Below are positions 18,343 through 27,845 of a stretch of 64,000 bases of DNA, piece after piece. Both the position numbers and the translations under genes were made by a program. This stretch comes from Halobacteriovoraceae bacterium (GTDB taxonomy: Bacteria; Bdellovibrionota; Bacteriovoracia; Bacteriovoracales; Bacteriovoracaceae): contig JACKAK010000002.1 in the NCBI GenBank assembly GCA_020635115.1, forward strand, positions 248,001 to 312,000, written 5' to 3'. The notes under the pieces were generated by a model. That model was given only the letters and a program-made list of their open reading frames with translations, was not told the origin of the DNA and made no database searches. How positions within the stretch are numbered: the stretch's first letter is position 1; every line of letters begins with the position of its first letter.

Positions 18343-19221
18343 ATGTCTGTAAAAAAAATAGTTATTCCTGTAGCTGGCAGAGGGACTCGGTTTTTGCCTG
18401 CAACGAAACAGATACCTAAGGAAATGATACCGATTATCAATATTCCAATGATTAATTATGTTGTTGATGAGGCCGTAAATTCAGGAGTTGAGCAAATTAT
18501 TTTTGTTACGAGTTATGGCAAGAATATGATTGAAGATTTTTTTGATCGAAATACGGCATTAGAGCAGTTTTTAAGAGATAACGGAAAAAATGAAATTGCC
18601 AGTAATATTGAGAGAATTGGAAGTAAAATTGAGGTTCTATCTGTTAGGCAAAAGCAGCAGCTAGGTCTTGGACATGCAATTAATTGTGCAGCTCCGTTAA
18701 TTGGGAATGAAACCTTTGGAGTTATACTTGGAGATGACCTCATTCTTTCTGAAAAACCGGCCATTTCTCAGTTGATTGATGTTTCAAAAAAACAAAAGTT
18801 AAAATCTGTTATAGGGGTTATGGAAGTTAATAGGGAAGAGACTTCAAAATATGGAATTGTTGATGGCCATTTTTTAGATTCTGATAAAAAAACATTAAAA
18901 ATGAATAAAATGGTAGAAAAACCCAAACCAGAAAATGCTCCTAGTCATTTGGCCACACCAGGAAGATATGTTCTAACGCCTGAGATCTTTGATTGTCTAA
19001 ATGAAATTCCACGTGGAGCGGGTGGAGAGTATCAATTGACTGATGCAATTAACTTGCTTTGTCAAAAGGATGATGTTTATGCACATCTCTATGATGGAGA
19101 CCGGTTTGATACAGGAAGTATTGAAGGGTACCTTAATGCAACTATTGAATTTGCATTAAGAAGACAAGATACTTGTGAATATATGAAATCTATAATTAAG
19201 CAAAAGGCCAAAAATTTATGA
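18343..19221 (+). CDS. galU: UTP-glucose-1-phosphate uridylyltransferase
   Basis: Makes UDP-glucose from UTP and glucose-1-phosphate. 292 residues. The nucleotide-binding motif G-R-G-T-R-F-L-P-A-T-K-Q-I-P-K-E-M is at the N-terminus, followed by G-L-G-H-A-I-N-C-A and L-G-D-D-L-I, and later V-E-K-P and G-E-Y-Q-L-T-D-A. Length and motifs are those of the bacterial GalU family. The gene overlaps the next one by four bases. Confidence 0.96.
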   Translation: MSVKKIVIPVAGRGTRFLPATKQIPKEMIPIINIPMINYVVDEAVNSGVEQIIFVTSYGKNMIEDFFDRNTALEQFLRDNGKNEIASNIERIGSKIEVLSVRQKQQLGLGHAINCAAPLIGNETFGVILGDDLILSEKPAISQLIDVSKKQKLKSVIGVMEVNREETSKYGIVDGHFLDSDKKTLKMNKMVEKPKPENAPSHLATPGRYVLTPEIFDCLNEIPRGAGGEYQLTDAINLLCQKDDVYAHLYDGDRFDTGSIEGYLNATIEFALRRQDTCEYMKSIIKQKAKNL

Positions 19222-20243
19222 AATCATTTATTATTTTATTTTTTATATATTTATCGGCTTTTGGGATGACGACTCCTGAAGGTTTATTTCGAAATCCAGG
19301 AAGTGCAGTTATAAATGGAAATATGGTCGCTATAAGAATGTCTTTTGATGAAATAAGAGGACAGGATGCTCAAAAGGTTGGAGATTTAAATTCTAATGTT
19401 CAGGCAGCAGTGGTTAATGATGAAAAAGATTTGAGGGTTAAAAATTTTGTAAAATTTATTTTTTCTTCTCATCAAGAGGGAAGAATTGATTTAATTCAAA
19501 TTTTTTATACTGATGCTAGTTTTGATAATAGTAGTGTTTATAAGGTAAATTATTTTAATAACCTGGAACAAAAAATATTAGCAGATAAGGATCCTTTAAG
19601 AGAGCTACTTTATGGATTAATTGTTAGTTATAGTTTAAATTCTTCAGTTGCAATGAACCATATAATGAAAAAATATGTCCCTGATTATAAGACAAATTTA
19701 GAATTAATTAATGTTGAAAAAAAGGTTTTATATGACAAATACAAGCAGTATTTATTTGCAGTTAAGGATGATAAAGACCTTAAAGAAAGTTTACCTTCAC
19801 CCATGCGTCCTGCAGAAGTCGAAGATAAAGAAAGAGTTAAAGAACTACTAAAAAAATCTATGTTTTTGGATTCTAAAAATATCTCTTTAGAAAGAACGAG
19901 TAGAGGGCATTTTCAAATAAAAATGGAATACCCTAATTTTAAAGCATTATTTGAAAATGACACACACAGATTAAGGGAGTTAGTATTAACTAAGGATGAA
20001 ATTCCTTATGAGATTAAGGTTAATCAGTATATTTCACTAAATGGAGTTCAGACCCTACCACAGTATATTCAGGTTAATCGTAGTGGATTAGAAGTTAAGG
20101 CTAACCTAATTGATTATTCAGCTTTTATTAATAATGCGAAATCGATTAGCGAAAGATACATTGAGTATAAGGAAACTGTAGAAAAAAATAAGAAAGAAAA
20201 ATTGAGTAAATTTGTAGAGAAAAAAACAGATCTTTTTTATTAA
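19218..20243 (+). CDS. Secreted protein of unknown function
   Basis: 341 residues with a signal peptide (MKSFIILFFIYLSAFG). The rest is a soluble, charged alpha/beta protein with a Lys/Glu-rich C-terminus (about 310-341) likely to be helical. No motif recognised. It is translationally coupled to galU (ATGA), but that arrangement alone does not show a role in sugar metabolism. Confidence 0.6.
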   Translation: MKSFIILFFIYLSAFGMTTPEGLFRNPGSAVINGNMVAIRMSFDEIRGQDAQKVGDLNSNVQAAVVNDEKDLRVKNFVKFIFSSHQEGRIDLIQIFYTDASFDNSSVYKVNYFNNLEQKILADKDPLRELLYGLIVSYSLNSSVAMNHIMKKYVPDYKTNLELINVEKKVLYDKYKQYLFAVKDDKDLKESLPSPMRPAEVEDKERVKELLKKSMFLDSKNISLERTSRGHFQIKMEYPNFKALFENDTHRLRELVLTKDEIPYEIKVNQYISLNGVQTLPQYIQVNRSGLEVKANLIDYSAFINNAKSISERYIEYKETVEKNKKEKLSKFVEKKTDLFY

Positions 20244-20347
20244 AATCAATGATTTAACCTTTTATTCACTGATAATTTAATGATTTTGTAAAGTTTTAGA
20301 GCAATATTTCCGTTAAGTCTTCGAGTTTAATGAGTCTCGGAGAACTT

Positions 20348-22693
20348 ATGCTTAAAGCATATAAAATATTTATCAAAACAAGTGCACTTATCTTTTGGAT
20401 GATGTTTTCTTTTAAGGCCTTTGCAGTTAGTGATCAAGAGGTATTACAACTTCTGGTAAGTATGGCCGCGCAACAACCTTCTGCACAGATTGAAGAATTT
20501 GATATAACAGATATTATCCCGATACAGACATCTACTACTGCAGATTTATCGGAAGAGTACGATAGAGGTGTGGATTGTTCCCTTACTTCAACTCGTCCAG
20601 AAGGTTATGTAAATATTGAAAAGTTACTTTCTAAAATGAACGTTAAAGCTGCTGATAGAAATAATAAATTTTATATTGAAGGTGATACTCAGAACGGTAA
20701 TATGGTTATGAAAATCAGTGGATTTTATGGCCTATGCTTTAAGGGCAATGTGAGTACGAGACTCGAGAAAAAGGAAATTAATGGAAATCAGGTTCTAGTT
20801 ACATCGGTAATGACAAATACTAAAGATCAGGTAACAGATTCTAATAGTTTCATGAGATGTGTTGAAAAAAATATTGCTAAGAATTTTAATGATCCTGCGG
20901 AAGGTAGTAGATTTCTCAACTTATTAAGTGAATTGAAGTCAGTTCCAGATATGGCATCTGCTCAAACCATACTTTCTGATCAGAACAATCAAGCAATCTT
21001 AGGAAAGCTTAGTCCTATTGTAAAAAAATTATATAAGAAATCACATTTAGTTTTTAAAATGCCAGATTATGACAAGTCGCGTTCTTTACAATATTTTATG
21101 GAAGGTTATATTTCAGATGAAATACGTGGATTAAAAAATAAATTTGTAGATCCAAATAATGCTTGTCGATTTTTTTATGGTACATCTAACAATCTAATTC
21201 ACAGTGCTCAAGATGCATCTTTGCATTCTTTACGCTTGCAATGTGCTAGTCGAGATCCATTAGATGTGGTTAAGATTTTAGAACCTTACAAAGCAGATTT
21301 ATTGAATTTAACAATGGATGAACTGGTTAAAATATTTACAAATACTGCAAATAATAGATTTGAAGAACTTGTGAATAAGGCGAAAGAAGAAAAAATGGAA
21401 TTTAAAGATTTCAAAAAGCTTATCGATGAGTTTGATAAAATTATTGATGAGACTCGAGGGATTGAATATTTCAAGGATTCTGGTAATAAAAAAGAGTTGA
21501 TGGAATTTTTAGCACAGGCCAAACAATATAGGGTTAAATTGATGGAGGCCTATTTTGAGAAATCTGATATTGAAAGTGAACTTAATAAACATAAAGCAGA
21601 ATTAGCTGATTTACTTAAAGAGCTGGCCGAAAAAAGAAAAATTGCAGAGTCTTCTGGGATAAAAGAAGAAGATAAAGCAGATGCTTTTACAGATGTTGAA
21701 GAGATACAGGCCCAGATAAAAAGTGTCTATCAAGAAAAGCTTCGTCATTTGGTTGATTTTATCAATGAAGAATATATGGAAGATGCTAAAAATGTGGTTG
21801 AGACAATTTCAGATAAAGATCCGAAAAAAAGAAAAGAAAAACCAATTAATGAAAATGATTTATTGACTAGTATTGGTAAGAGAATGGAGGCATTTAATAG
21901 TGGGCAGTTATTTAAAACTGATTTCATTAAGAAAGTAGCACGAGTAGCTGGTCTTAATTCGCAATCTAATGATCTTGGGAAAGTTTATCTTAATGCTAGA
22001 GAAGTAAAAGAATTTACAGATAAAGCAAAAAATAGATCAAGGAGTTTTGCTACGACAAGAAGAAAAATTGATAGAGATGTTAAAAAATATGCAGATCAAA
22101 CACTTCGAGATAGAAAAATTTATGACAGTTATAATACAGATTCTTTAGATTATTTATCAGAAAGGGAAAAGTTTAAAAATCTACAATGGCAATATCAGAC
22201 CATGAATCAGCTTTATCAACAAAACACACTAACACCGGCCTATCAAAAACTTCAGCAGGCCTGTAGTAGAGGCATGACAAACTCTTGTATGTCAGCTCAA
22301 CAACAATTCAATAATGCTCAGATGATGATGCAGCAGTTTAATGTTCAGGGTTCGAATCAGCTTTCACAGCAAGGCTCATTTATGAATCAACTAGGGCAAG
22401 GGAGAAATTCTTATCTTCAAAATAGACAATTGCAATGGCAAAGAAATCTAGATGGACTATGGAATTTTTCTTCAAATCAAAATGGATATGATCCGCTCCT
22501 TGGCCTGCAGATGACAAACAACAATATGTATAATTTTAACAATCAGTTTAGACTGCCAGCAATGAATTCAAATTATAGCAGCAGCATGTATGACCCAAGA
22601 AGATATTCATATACTTATGGGTCACAACCCTATAGTTTTCAGCAACAACAATTTAGCTTCCAACAACAAAATCCTTATTCCTTAGGATTTTAG
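20348..22693 (+). CDS. Large secreted coiled-coil protein with Gln/Asn-rich tail
   Basis: 781 residues. A signal peptide (KAYKIFIKTSALIFWMMFSF then KAFA) is followed by a cysteine-containing N-terminal domain, a helical domain with a coiled coil (about 395-500, rich in Glu and Lys), and a basic stretch rich in Arg (about 570-600). From about residue 615 the tail is dominated by Gln, Asn, Ser, Tyr, Met and Phe, a prion-like low-complexity composition. ATG 20330 is in frame, but GGAG at 20339-20342 points to ATG 20348. Ends overlapping the convergent porin gene by four bases. Family not recognised. Confidence 0.65.
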   Translation: MLKAYKIFIKTSALIFWMMFSFKAFAVSDQEVLQLLVSMAAQQPSAQIEEFDITDIIPIQTSTTADLSEEYDRGVDCSLTSTRPEGYVNIEKLLSKMNVKAADRNNKFYIEGDTQNGNMVMKISGFYGLCFKGNVSTRLEKKEINGNQVLVTSVMTNTKDQVTDSNSFMRCVEKNIAKNFNDPAEGSRFLNLLSELKSVPDMASAQTILSDQNNQAILGKLSPIVKKLYKKSHLVFKMPDYDKSRSLQYFMEGYISDEIRGLKNKFVDPNNACRFFYGTSNNLIHSAQDASLHSLRLQCASRDPLDVVKILEPYKADLLNLTMDELVKIFTNTANNRFEELVNKAKEEKMEFKDFKKLIDEFDKIIDETRGIEYFKDSGNKKELMEFLAQAKQYRVKLMEAYFEKSDIESELNKHKAELADLLKELAEKRKIAESSGIKEEDKADAFTDVEEIQAQIKSVYQEKLRHLVDFINEEYMEDAKNVVETISDKDPKKRKEKPINENDLLTSIGKRMEAFNSGQLFKTDFIKKVARVAGLNSQSNDLGKVYLNAREVKEFTDKAKNRSRSFATTRRKIDRDVKKYADQTLRDRKIYDSYNTDSLDYLSEREKFKNLQWQYQTMNQLYQQNTLTPAYQKLQQACSRGMTNSCMSAQQQFNNAQMMMQQFNVQGSNQLSQQGSFMNQLGQGRNSYLQNRQLQWQRNLDGLWNFSSNQNGYDPLLGLQMTNNNMYNFNNQFRLPAMNSNYSSSMYDPRRYSYTYGSQPYSFQQQQFSFQQQNPYSLGF

Positions 22694-24177
22694 AAAGAGA
22701 CAGATGTTCTGGCCTGTAAGATGAAGCTGTTTTCAGCTTTCAAAGTCGTAGTGGCATGATTTATAAATGTATAATAATCTCCAACAAAATGATATCCAGC
22801 TAGAACGCCAATCTTAACATCACTATTCCAGTGATAGTCAGCATCAAAGTCTATTTCTAACCCTAAATCATCACTTTGGTCAGCGACTGCAGTAAATACC
22901 TTATTTCGTTCATGGTTATAAGAGCTTCTTCCGGACTTCGCTGTTTCATTTGCTTTAGCATAGATCACAGAAGCATTAAGGGTCCAGTGTTCTGTTTCAT
23001 ATTTAGTTCTTATAAGGGCGTATTTTGCGTTATGGACAGAGCCATCAAAGAGGCTTAAATTACTATTTGCTACAGCATTAAAATTGAAATTAAACATTAA
23101 GTGAGCAATTTTGTAGTTTGGGTTTAGGTAAAGAGCTTCAAATTTGTTATTTGTACCTGCAAAACCTGAGACGTGTCCAAAATTGGCACCTAGTTCAAAG
23201 CTCTCATTGAATTCATAATTAGTCTCAAAAATAAATCCTTTTGCATCATACCGGTCAAAGATGGAACCAATATTTCCATCGATTAATGGAATTTCAACTG
23301 CAAAATTGAAACGACCAAAACTCTTTCTAAAATAAACGTCTAAGAGTTGAGTATCTGACTTTAAAGAATATTCAGGTGTTCCGTCATTATTTGTATCAGC
23401 AGAAATGAATGTTGCAGTTGTATTGGCCGACCTTTTTTGCATTAGTAGTCCAATCGCAAAATCACTTTCTAAGTTATCATAGAGAAATGAGAAACCATAA
23501 TCTTCAACATTCGTTGAACGGGTTATTGAATCACCTCTCGCAATTTTACCGTAGAAGGGTTCAATATTAAAATTACCAAATTTTAATTTCATAGAAAGAC
23601 CATCTCTAACATTGTACAATCGGTCCCAAGCTTTTTCTCCATTGTTCATCATTGCACCAAGTGCCCAATGGCTTGAATGACGTCCGATTGTATACGTCGC
23701 TAGATTTGAGTATAACTCTAAATGAAACTGGTTAAGTGATAAAGTGTTTGTAGAGTCAGATGTAGTAAAGTGATAGAGAGTGTTTCCAAATGGCCCATTC
23801 TCAGGTGCAGTCGCACTTGCAGTTGTAGACTTTTTGCTAGTTAAATGGTCTCCAAGAAATCCACCACGACCGTATCCATTTGAAATTTCGGCCTTAAATG
23901 TAACCGAATCATTAATTATTAATACAGGATTAAGCCGAAAAATATATGATTGATAAGAGGCCCTATGACGTTTCCCACTTGCTTGATTTGGTACAAGTCT
24001 TCCAGGATCGTCTTCATTTACATCTGTGTTTTCTTTAACACGGGCATAATTGTCTATCATTGTGGTGTCAAAGCCAATCACCCCATTCCAGGACATTGGA
24101 AGATTTTTTCCTGCATAAGTTGTCATAGGCAAAGTTGCTAAAATAAGAATTACAATTTTTGCTTTGGTTAAATTCAC
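22690..24177 (-). CDS. Porin-like outer-membrane beta-barrel
   Basis: 495 residues with a signal peptide ending T-Y-A-G. The rest alternates short amphipathic strands with Asn/Thr/Gly loops across the whole length and ends in T-S-V-S-F, with a C-terminal Phe. The size and the repeated 'F-N-F-A-V-E-I' and 'W-T-L-N-A-S-V' strands suggest a 16-18 strand barrel. It may be a channel for small solutes. There is no plug-type TonB signature. Its start is on the divergent side of the PBP gene. Confidence 0.7.
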   Translation of the reverse strand: MNLTKAKIVILILATLPMTTYAGKNLPMSWNGVIGFDTTMIDNYARVKENTDVNEDDPGRLVPNQASGKRHRASYQSYIFRLNPVLIINDSVTFKAEISNGYGRGGFLGDHLTSKKSTTASATAPENGPFGNTLYHFTTSDSTNTLSLNQFHLELYSNLATYTIGRHSSHWALGAMMNNGEKAWDRLYNVRDGLSMKLKFGNFNIEPFYGKIARGDSITRSTNVEDYGFSFLYDNLESDFAIGLLMQKRSANTTATFISADTNNDGTPEYSLKSDTQLLDVYFRKSFGRFNFAVEIPLIDGNIGSIFDRYDAKGFIFETNYEFNESFELGANFGHVSGFAGTNNKFEALYLNPNYKIAHLMFNFNFNAVANSNLSLFDGSVHNAKYALIRTKYETEHWTLNASVIYAKANETAKSGRSSYNHERNKVFTAVADQSDDLGLEIDFDADYHWNSDVKIGVLAGYHFVGDYYTFINHATTTLKAENSFILQARTSVSF

Positions 24178-24287
24178 ATTCGCTCCTTAAAAGATTCTCG
24201 CAAGTTGACCAAGCTACTGATAAAATGAGTTGGTATAATATATTGAATGGTCATCAAACTGTCCACTTGGACGTCGGTTAAAATGAA

Positions 24288-26150
24288 GTGAAAACGAAGA
24301 TGTTTATAAAATGGTGCGCAATTTATGTTCTTGTTGGAGCGATAATACTGAGCGTTTATGTGACAAGTGTCATTTTAAGAACGCCTCTAGTATTAAATGC
24401 AGGTGATTTGTCCAATCAAACACTTCAATTGACCACTGATGTTATGAATATCTGGGAAAAAGGATCTTTGGCACAAAAGGATCAACTTAGAACATATCAA
24501 CTTTTCGCTGAAGTGCAAAATGAAGTCGTTGAAACGATTGAGTTAGAGGAAGATCTTGTAGAATTTACAAAAGATTTTTCAATTCCACTTCTTTTGAAAA
24601 ACGATTGTCTGGAAATTTATTGCTATCAACACAGGACTTCTTTTTCAAAAGTACCATCAAGTATCTGGAAAAGCTTAATTGGGGTAGAGGATACCCGGTT
24701 TATTCAACACCAAGGTGTTGATCCTAAGGCAATCTTGAGGGCCATTGTTGCTGATTTAAAGGCCATGAGTTTTGTTCAAGGAGGGTCGACCTTAACACAA
24801 CAGTTAGTTAAGAATGTATTGCTTTCAAATGAAAAATCAATTGAGAGAAAACTAAAAGAAATGATTTTATCCATTTTTATTGAACTTAAATTTTCAAAAC
24901 AAGAAATTTTAGAAATTTATTTGAACGAAGTCTATTGGGGGGCAATTCAAGGAATACGTATAAAAGGTATTTACGCTGCATCACTCTTTTACTTTGATAA
25001 AAAAATTGAAGAAGTAGACTTTTATGAGTCGATAATACTGATTTCGATGTTAAGGGGACCTCATTTTTATTCACCGTTGAAGGATTTTTCAAGATTGCGA
25101 GATAGGGTCAATACTGTTAAAGGGCGCATTTTACAAGCGGGAATTGCAGTGGAAAGTGAACTAAAAGAATGGAGTGAAATTGATTGGGCAAAGTGGCAAA
25201 AAAAGTTGCAAATAAAAAGTGAAAATCATGAACTTTACGATATTTGGCGAGTTACAAAAATGGGAAGCACTTTTTTTAATCATTTTGAGAATTTTGTTTT
25301 TCAATACTCTGTTTCGAAAATACTTAAATCTCAGAAGATTCAAAAACTAAAAAAAGATTTCGCAGTAAAGTCTATCATTTTAGATCTCAAGGATAGAAAT
25401 AGGTATTTTGAATATTATAGTAAATATGAAAGACCTGAGTATAAGGCCATTTACGAAGAAGTACATCAAGTTGGTAGCGTTCTCAAACCAATTATTTTTT
25501 TCGTTTTAAAAAAAAATGGCGTTTCATTAGATGAAATTGTTTCAACTGCTCCTTTTGAGCTCGATCTCCTATCAGGAAAATGGATTCCGAAAGAACCATA
25601 TGCTGTTTTGCCGGAAGAAATAAGTTTGAAAGAAGCATTAAGAATGTCTTTAAATGGGCCTTTAGTGCGAAAGGTATTCGAACATGGGATTGAAAAAGTT
25701 GAAAGTGAGTTAAAGAAGTTAATTCCAGAATTAGAACTTCCATTAAAAGAGTTTCCTGCCCAACTTTTAGGTACTATTGAACTCACTCCAAAAAGATTAC
25801 TTGAAATTTACTCTGTATTTATTAAACAGGCCTGTGAAGATAACGATGGTGAGTTTTTGAACATATTAAACGATCCTCTAAAAACAACGATTAAGAAATC
25901 CGTAGATCACTATCTCAGAGAAATGTCCTTTTTCGGAAAGACAGGTACTTCAAATGGGTCATATGATAACTGGTTTGTCTTTTTTGAGGGAAGAATGATT
26001 GGTGTTATATGGCTAGGTGTCGAAACCGGCCGAGACGGTTCTTCACTTGGTCTCTCAGGTAGTTCTACTTCATTTAAAATATTTCAGACATTTATGCGAA
26101 CTCGTGCAAAGAGATTTAATGAATTTGGGTGTGAATTATTAAACAATTAA
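24288..26150 (+). CDS. Class A penicillin-binding protein (glycosyltransferase + transpeptidase)
   Basis: Polymerises and crosslinks peptidoglycan at the inner membrane. 620 residues: an N-terminal transmembrane anchor (about 9-30), a GT51 glycosyltransferase domain with catalytic Glu134 in G-V-E-D-T-R-F and G-G-S-T-L-T-Q-Q-L-V-K-N, and E-I-Y-L-N-E-V-Y-W-G, then a transpeptidase domain with Ser397-x-x-Lys (G-S-V-L-K-P), S-L-N (about 450) and K-T-G-T (Lys551). It is short for the class and has GSVLK where GSxxKP is usual; I cannot say whether it is PBP1a, 1b or PbpC. GTG 24288 start; an in-frame ATG follows at 24300. Confidence 0.9.
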   Translation: MKTKMFIKWCAIYVLVGAIILSVYVTSVILRTPLVLNAGDLSNQTLQLTTDVMNIWEKGSLAQKDQLRTYQLFAEVQNEVVETIELEEDLVEFTKDFSIPLLLKNDCLEIYCYQHRTSFSKVPSSIWKSLIGVEDTRFIQHQGVDPKAILRAIVADLKAMSFVQGGSTLTQQLVKNVLLSNEKSIERKLKEMILSIFIELKFSKQEILEIYLNEVYWGAIQGIRIKGIYAASLFYFDKKIEEVDFYESIILISMLRGPHFYSPLKDFSRLRDRVNTVKGRILQAGIAVESELKEWSEIDWAKWQKKLQIKSENHELYDIWRVTKMGSTFFNHFENFVFQYSVSKILKSQKIQKLKKDFAVKSIILDLKDRNRYFEYYSKYERPEYKAIYEEVHQVGSVLKPIIFFVLKKNGVSLDEIVSTAPFELDLLSGKWIPKEPYAVLPEEISLKEALRMSLNGPLVRKVFEHGIEKVESELKKLIPELELPLKEFPAQLLGTIELTPKRLLEIYSVFIKQACEDNDGEFLNILNDPLKTTIKKSVDHYLREMSFFGKTGTSNGSYDNWFVFFEGRMIGVIWLGVETGRDGSSLGLSGSSTSFKIFQTFMRTRAKRFNEFGCELLNN

Positions 26151-26178
26151 ACTATACAAATCTCTTGCATCTTATTTC

Positions 26179-26207
26179 TTGCTAAATTTGATTAGAATTT
26201 GTATATT
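26179..26207 (+). promoter_or_regulatory. Promoter of the tRNA-Gln gene
   Basis: TTGCTA at 26179-26184 and TATATT at 26202-26207 are separated by exactly 17 bases. The predicted start would be near 26214, about ten bases before the tRNA. No terminator is seen between the tRNA and prs, so prs may share this promoter. Confidence 0.6.
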
Positions 26208-26224
26208 GCCTTCACGAATTTTGC

Positions 26225-26299
26225 TGGGGTATCGACAAGTGGTAAGTCAACAGATTTTGATTCTGTCATGCGTAGGTTCGAGTCCTACTACCCCAGCCA
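26225..26299 (+). tRNA. tRNA-Gln (anticodon TTG)
   Basis: Cloverleaf found by eye. Acceptor TGGGGTA pairs with TACCCCA, the D stem is GAC/GTC with a GGTA loop, the anticodon stem ACAGA/TCTGT closes the loop TTTTGAT (anticodon TTG), the T stem GTAGG/CCTAC closes TTCGAGT. The discriminator base is G and CCA is encoded. It lies between the PBP gene and prs. Confidence 0.96.
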
Positions 26300-26320
26300 T
26301 CTTTTGCTAAGGCCTGCCTA

Positions 26321-27265
26321 ATGAAAAGACTTGTCCTTGTTTCTGGAACATCAAATCCAAAACTGTCCCAAAAAATCTCTGAATATTTGGATGTTCCTCT
26401 AGTAGATCCACAGATCGTTCGATTTGCAAACGGAGAAATATTTTGTGAGATCGAAAAAAATGTACGAGGCGCCGATGTCTTTGTCATTCAATCAACTTGT
26501 ACACCTGCGAATGATAATTTGATGGAACTTCTCATTACGATGGATGCTCTTAAAAGAGCTTCTGCGAGCTCGATTACTGCAGTTATTCCTCATTATGGAT
26601 ATTCTAGGCAAGATAGAAAAGTTAGTCCAAGAACACCAATTTCTGCGAAGCTTGTTGCTGATTTATTAACTTCTGCAGGGGCCACTAGAGTTATTACAAT
26701 GGATTTACACGCTGGACAGATCCAAGGGTTTTTCAATATTCCATTTGATAACATATATGCTTCTCCTGTTGTTCTAAAATATGTCCAGGATAATATATAT
26801 GCTGAAAATACAATTTGTATTTCGCCTGATTCTGGAGGGGTTGAGAGGGTTCGTTATTTTGCTAAAAAACTTAAATGTGATTTAGCAATGATAGATAAAA
26901 GACGTACCGGCAGAAATATTGCAAAAGCAATGAATATTGTTGGAGATGTTTCAGGCAAAGAATGTATTATATTTGATGACATGATTGATACTGCAGGTAC
27001 ATTAGTTGAAGCATGCAAGGCCCTTAGAGATAATGGTGCTACAAAAGTGTTTGCTTGTGCAACTCACCCCATTTTTTCCGATCCGGCCATTGAGAGAATC
27101 TCTGGTTGTGAAGAATTGACCGAAGTTATTGTCACAGACACAATCCGACTATCAAAAGAGGCCCATGCTTGTAAAAAAATTAAAGTACTTAGCATTGCCG
27201 ATATCCTATCTAAAGCAATTCATAGAACATTTAATAATGATTCTGTGAGTTCTTTGTTCATATAA
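26321..27265 (+). CDS. prs: Ribose-phosphate pyrophosphokinase
   Basis: Makes PRPP from ribose-5-phosphate and ATP, feeding nucleotide and histidine synthesis. 314 residues. The N-terminus has L-V-S-G-T-S-N-P-K-L, the middle P-H-Y-G-Y-S-R-Q-D-R-K and D-L-H-A-G-Q-I-Q-G-F-F, and the C-terminal PRPP loop is D-D-M-I-D-T-A-G-T. Part of a compact run tRNA-Gln, prs, pth, ychF. Confidence 0.97.
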   Translation: MKRLVLVSGTSNPKLSQKISEYLDVPLVDPQIVRFANGEIFCEIEKNVRGADVFVIQSTCTPANDNLMELLITMDALKRASASSITAVIPHYGYSRQDRKVSPRTPISAKLVADLLTSAGATRVITMDLHAGQIQGFFNIPFDNIYASPVVLKYVQDNIYAENTICISPDSGGVERVRYFAKKLKCDLAMIDKRRTGRNIAKAMNIVGDVSGKECIIFDDMIDTAGTLVEACKALRDNGATKVFACATHPIFSDPAIERISGCEELTEVIVTDTIRLSKEAHACKKIKVLSIADILSKAIHRTFNNDSVSSLFI

Positions 27266-27268
27266 ATT

Positions 27269-27835
27269 ATGTCAGCAAATCTAATCGTTGCCCTAGGAAA
27301 TCCTGGAAAAGAATACGAATTCACTCGCCACAATATTGGATGGTTATGCTTAGATCAGTGGAAAGATTCCTTGAATTGGAAGAATAAATTTAAAGGGGAG
27401 TATGATCAAAAAGATTACTTTGGAAATAAAGTCTATTTTTTAAAACCACAGACCTATATGAATCTTAGCGGGGAGAGTGTTGCTCCAGTAAAGAACTTCT
27501 TCAAGATTGAGATTCAAGATATCCTTGTCATCCATGATGAAATAGATTTGCCTTATGGTTGTATTTCTTTTAAAAAGGGTGGTGGTCTCGCAGGGCACAA
27601 TGGACTAAAATCGATTGCTTCTTCCCTTGGCACTAATTCTTTTAACCGCCTTAGAATGGGGGTTGGTCGACCCGCCAAAGGTTCAGTAAGCAATTATGTA
27701 TTGTCTTCATTTGATAAAGAAGAAGAAATTGCTTTAGGCCCATATTTAGTCAAATCTATTGAGGCCATTGAGTTTTATTTGAAGAGTGGTATTGATAAAA
27801 GTGCAAATCAGTATAATAAAAAAAATTTAATTTAG
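27269..27835 (+). CDS. pth: Peptidyl-tRNA hydrolase
   Basis: Frees tRNA from prematurely released peptidyl-tRNA. 188 residues. Family motifs: L-G-N-P-G-K-E-Y-E-F-T-R-H-N-I-G (catalytic His22), K-P-Q-T-Y-M-N-L-S-G, H-D-E-I-D-L-P, and G-H-N-G-L-K-S. Starts three bases after prs and ends ten bases before ychF. The ribosomal protein L25 gene commonly found between prs and pth in proteobacteria is absent here. Confidence 0.97.
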   Translation: MSANLIVALGNPGKEYEFTRHNIGWLCLDQWKDSLNWKNKFKGEYDQKDYFGNKVYFLKPQTYMNLSGESVAPVKNFFKIEIQDILVIHDEIDLPYGCISFKKGGGLAGHNGLKSIASSLGTNSFNRLRMGVGRPAKGSVSNYVLSSFDKEEEIALGPYLVKSIEAIEFYLKSGIDKSANQYNKKNLI

Positions 27836-27845
27836 AGAGGTTGTT

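Noticed and set aside
24205..24239. TTGACC and TATAAT before the PBP gene as a promoter
   Set aside because: The spacing is 23 bases, too long for sigma-70, and no better -35 lies 17 bases upstream.
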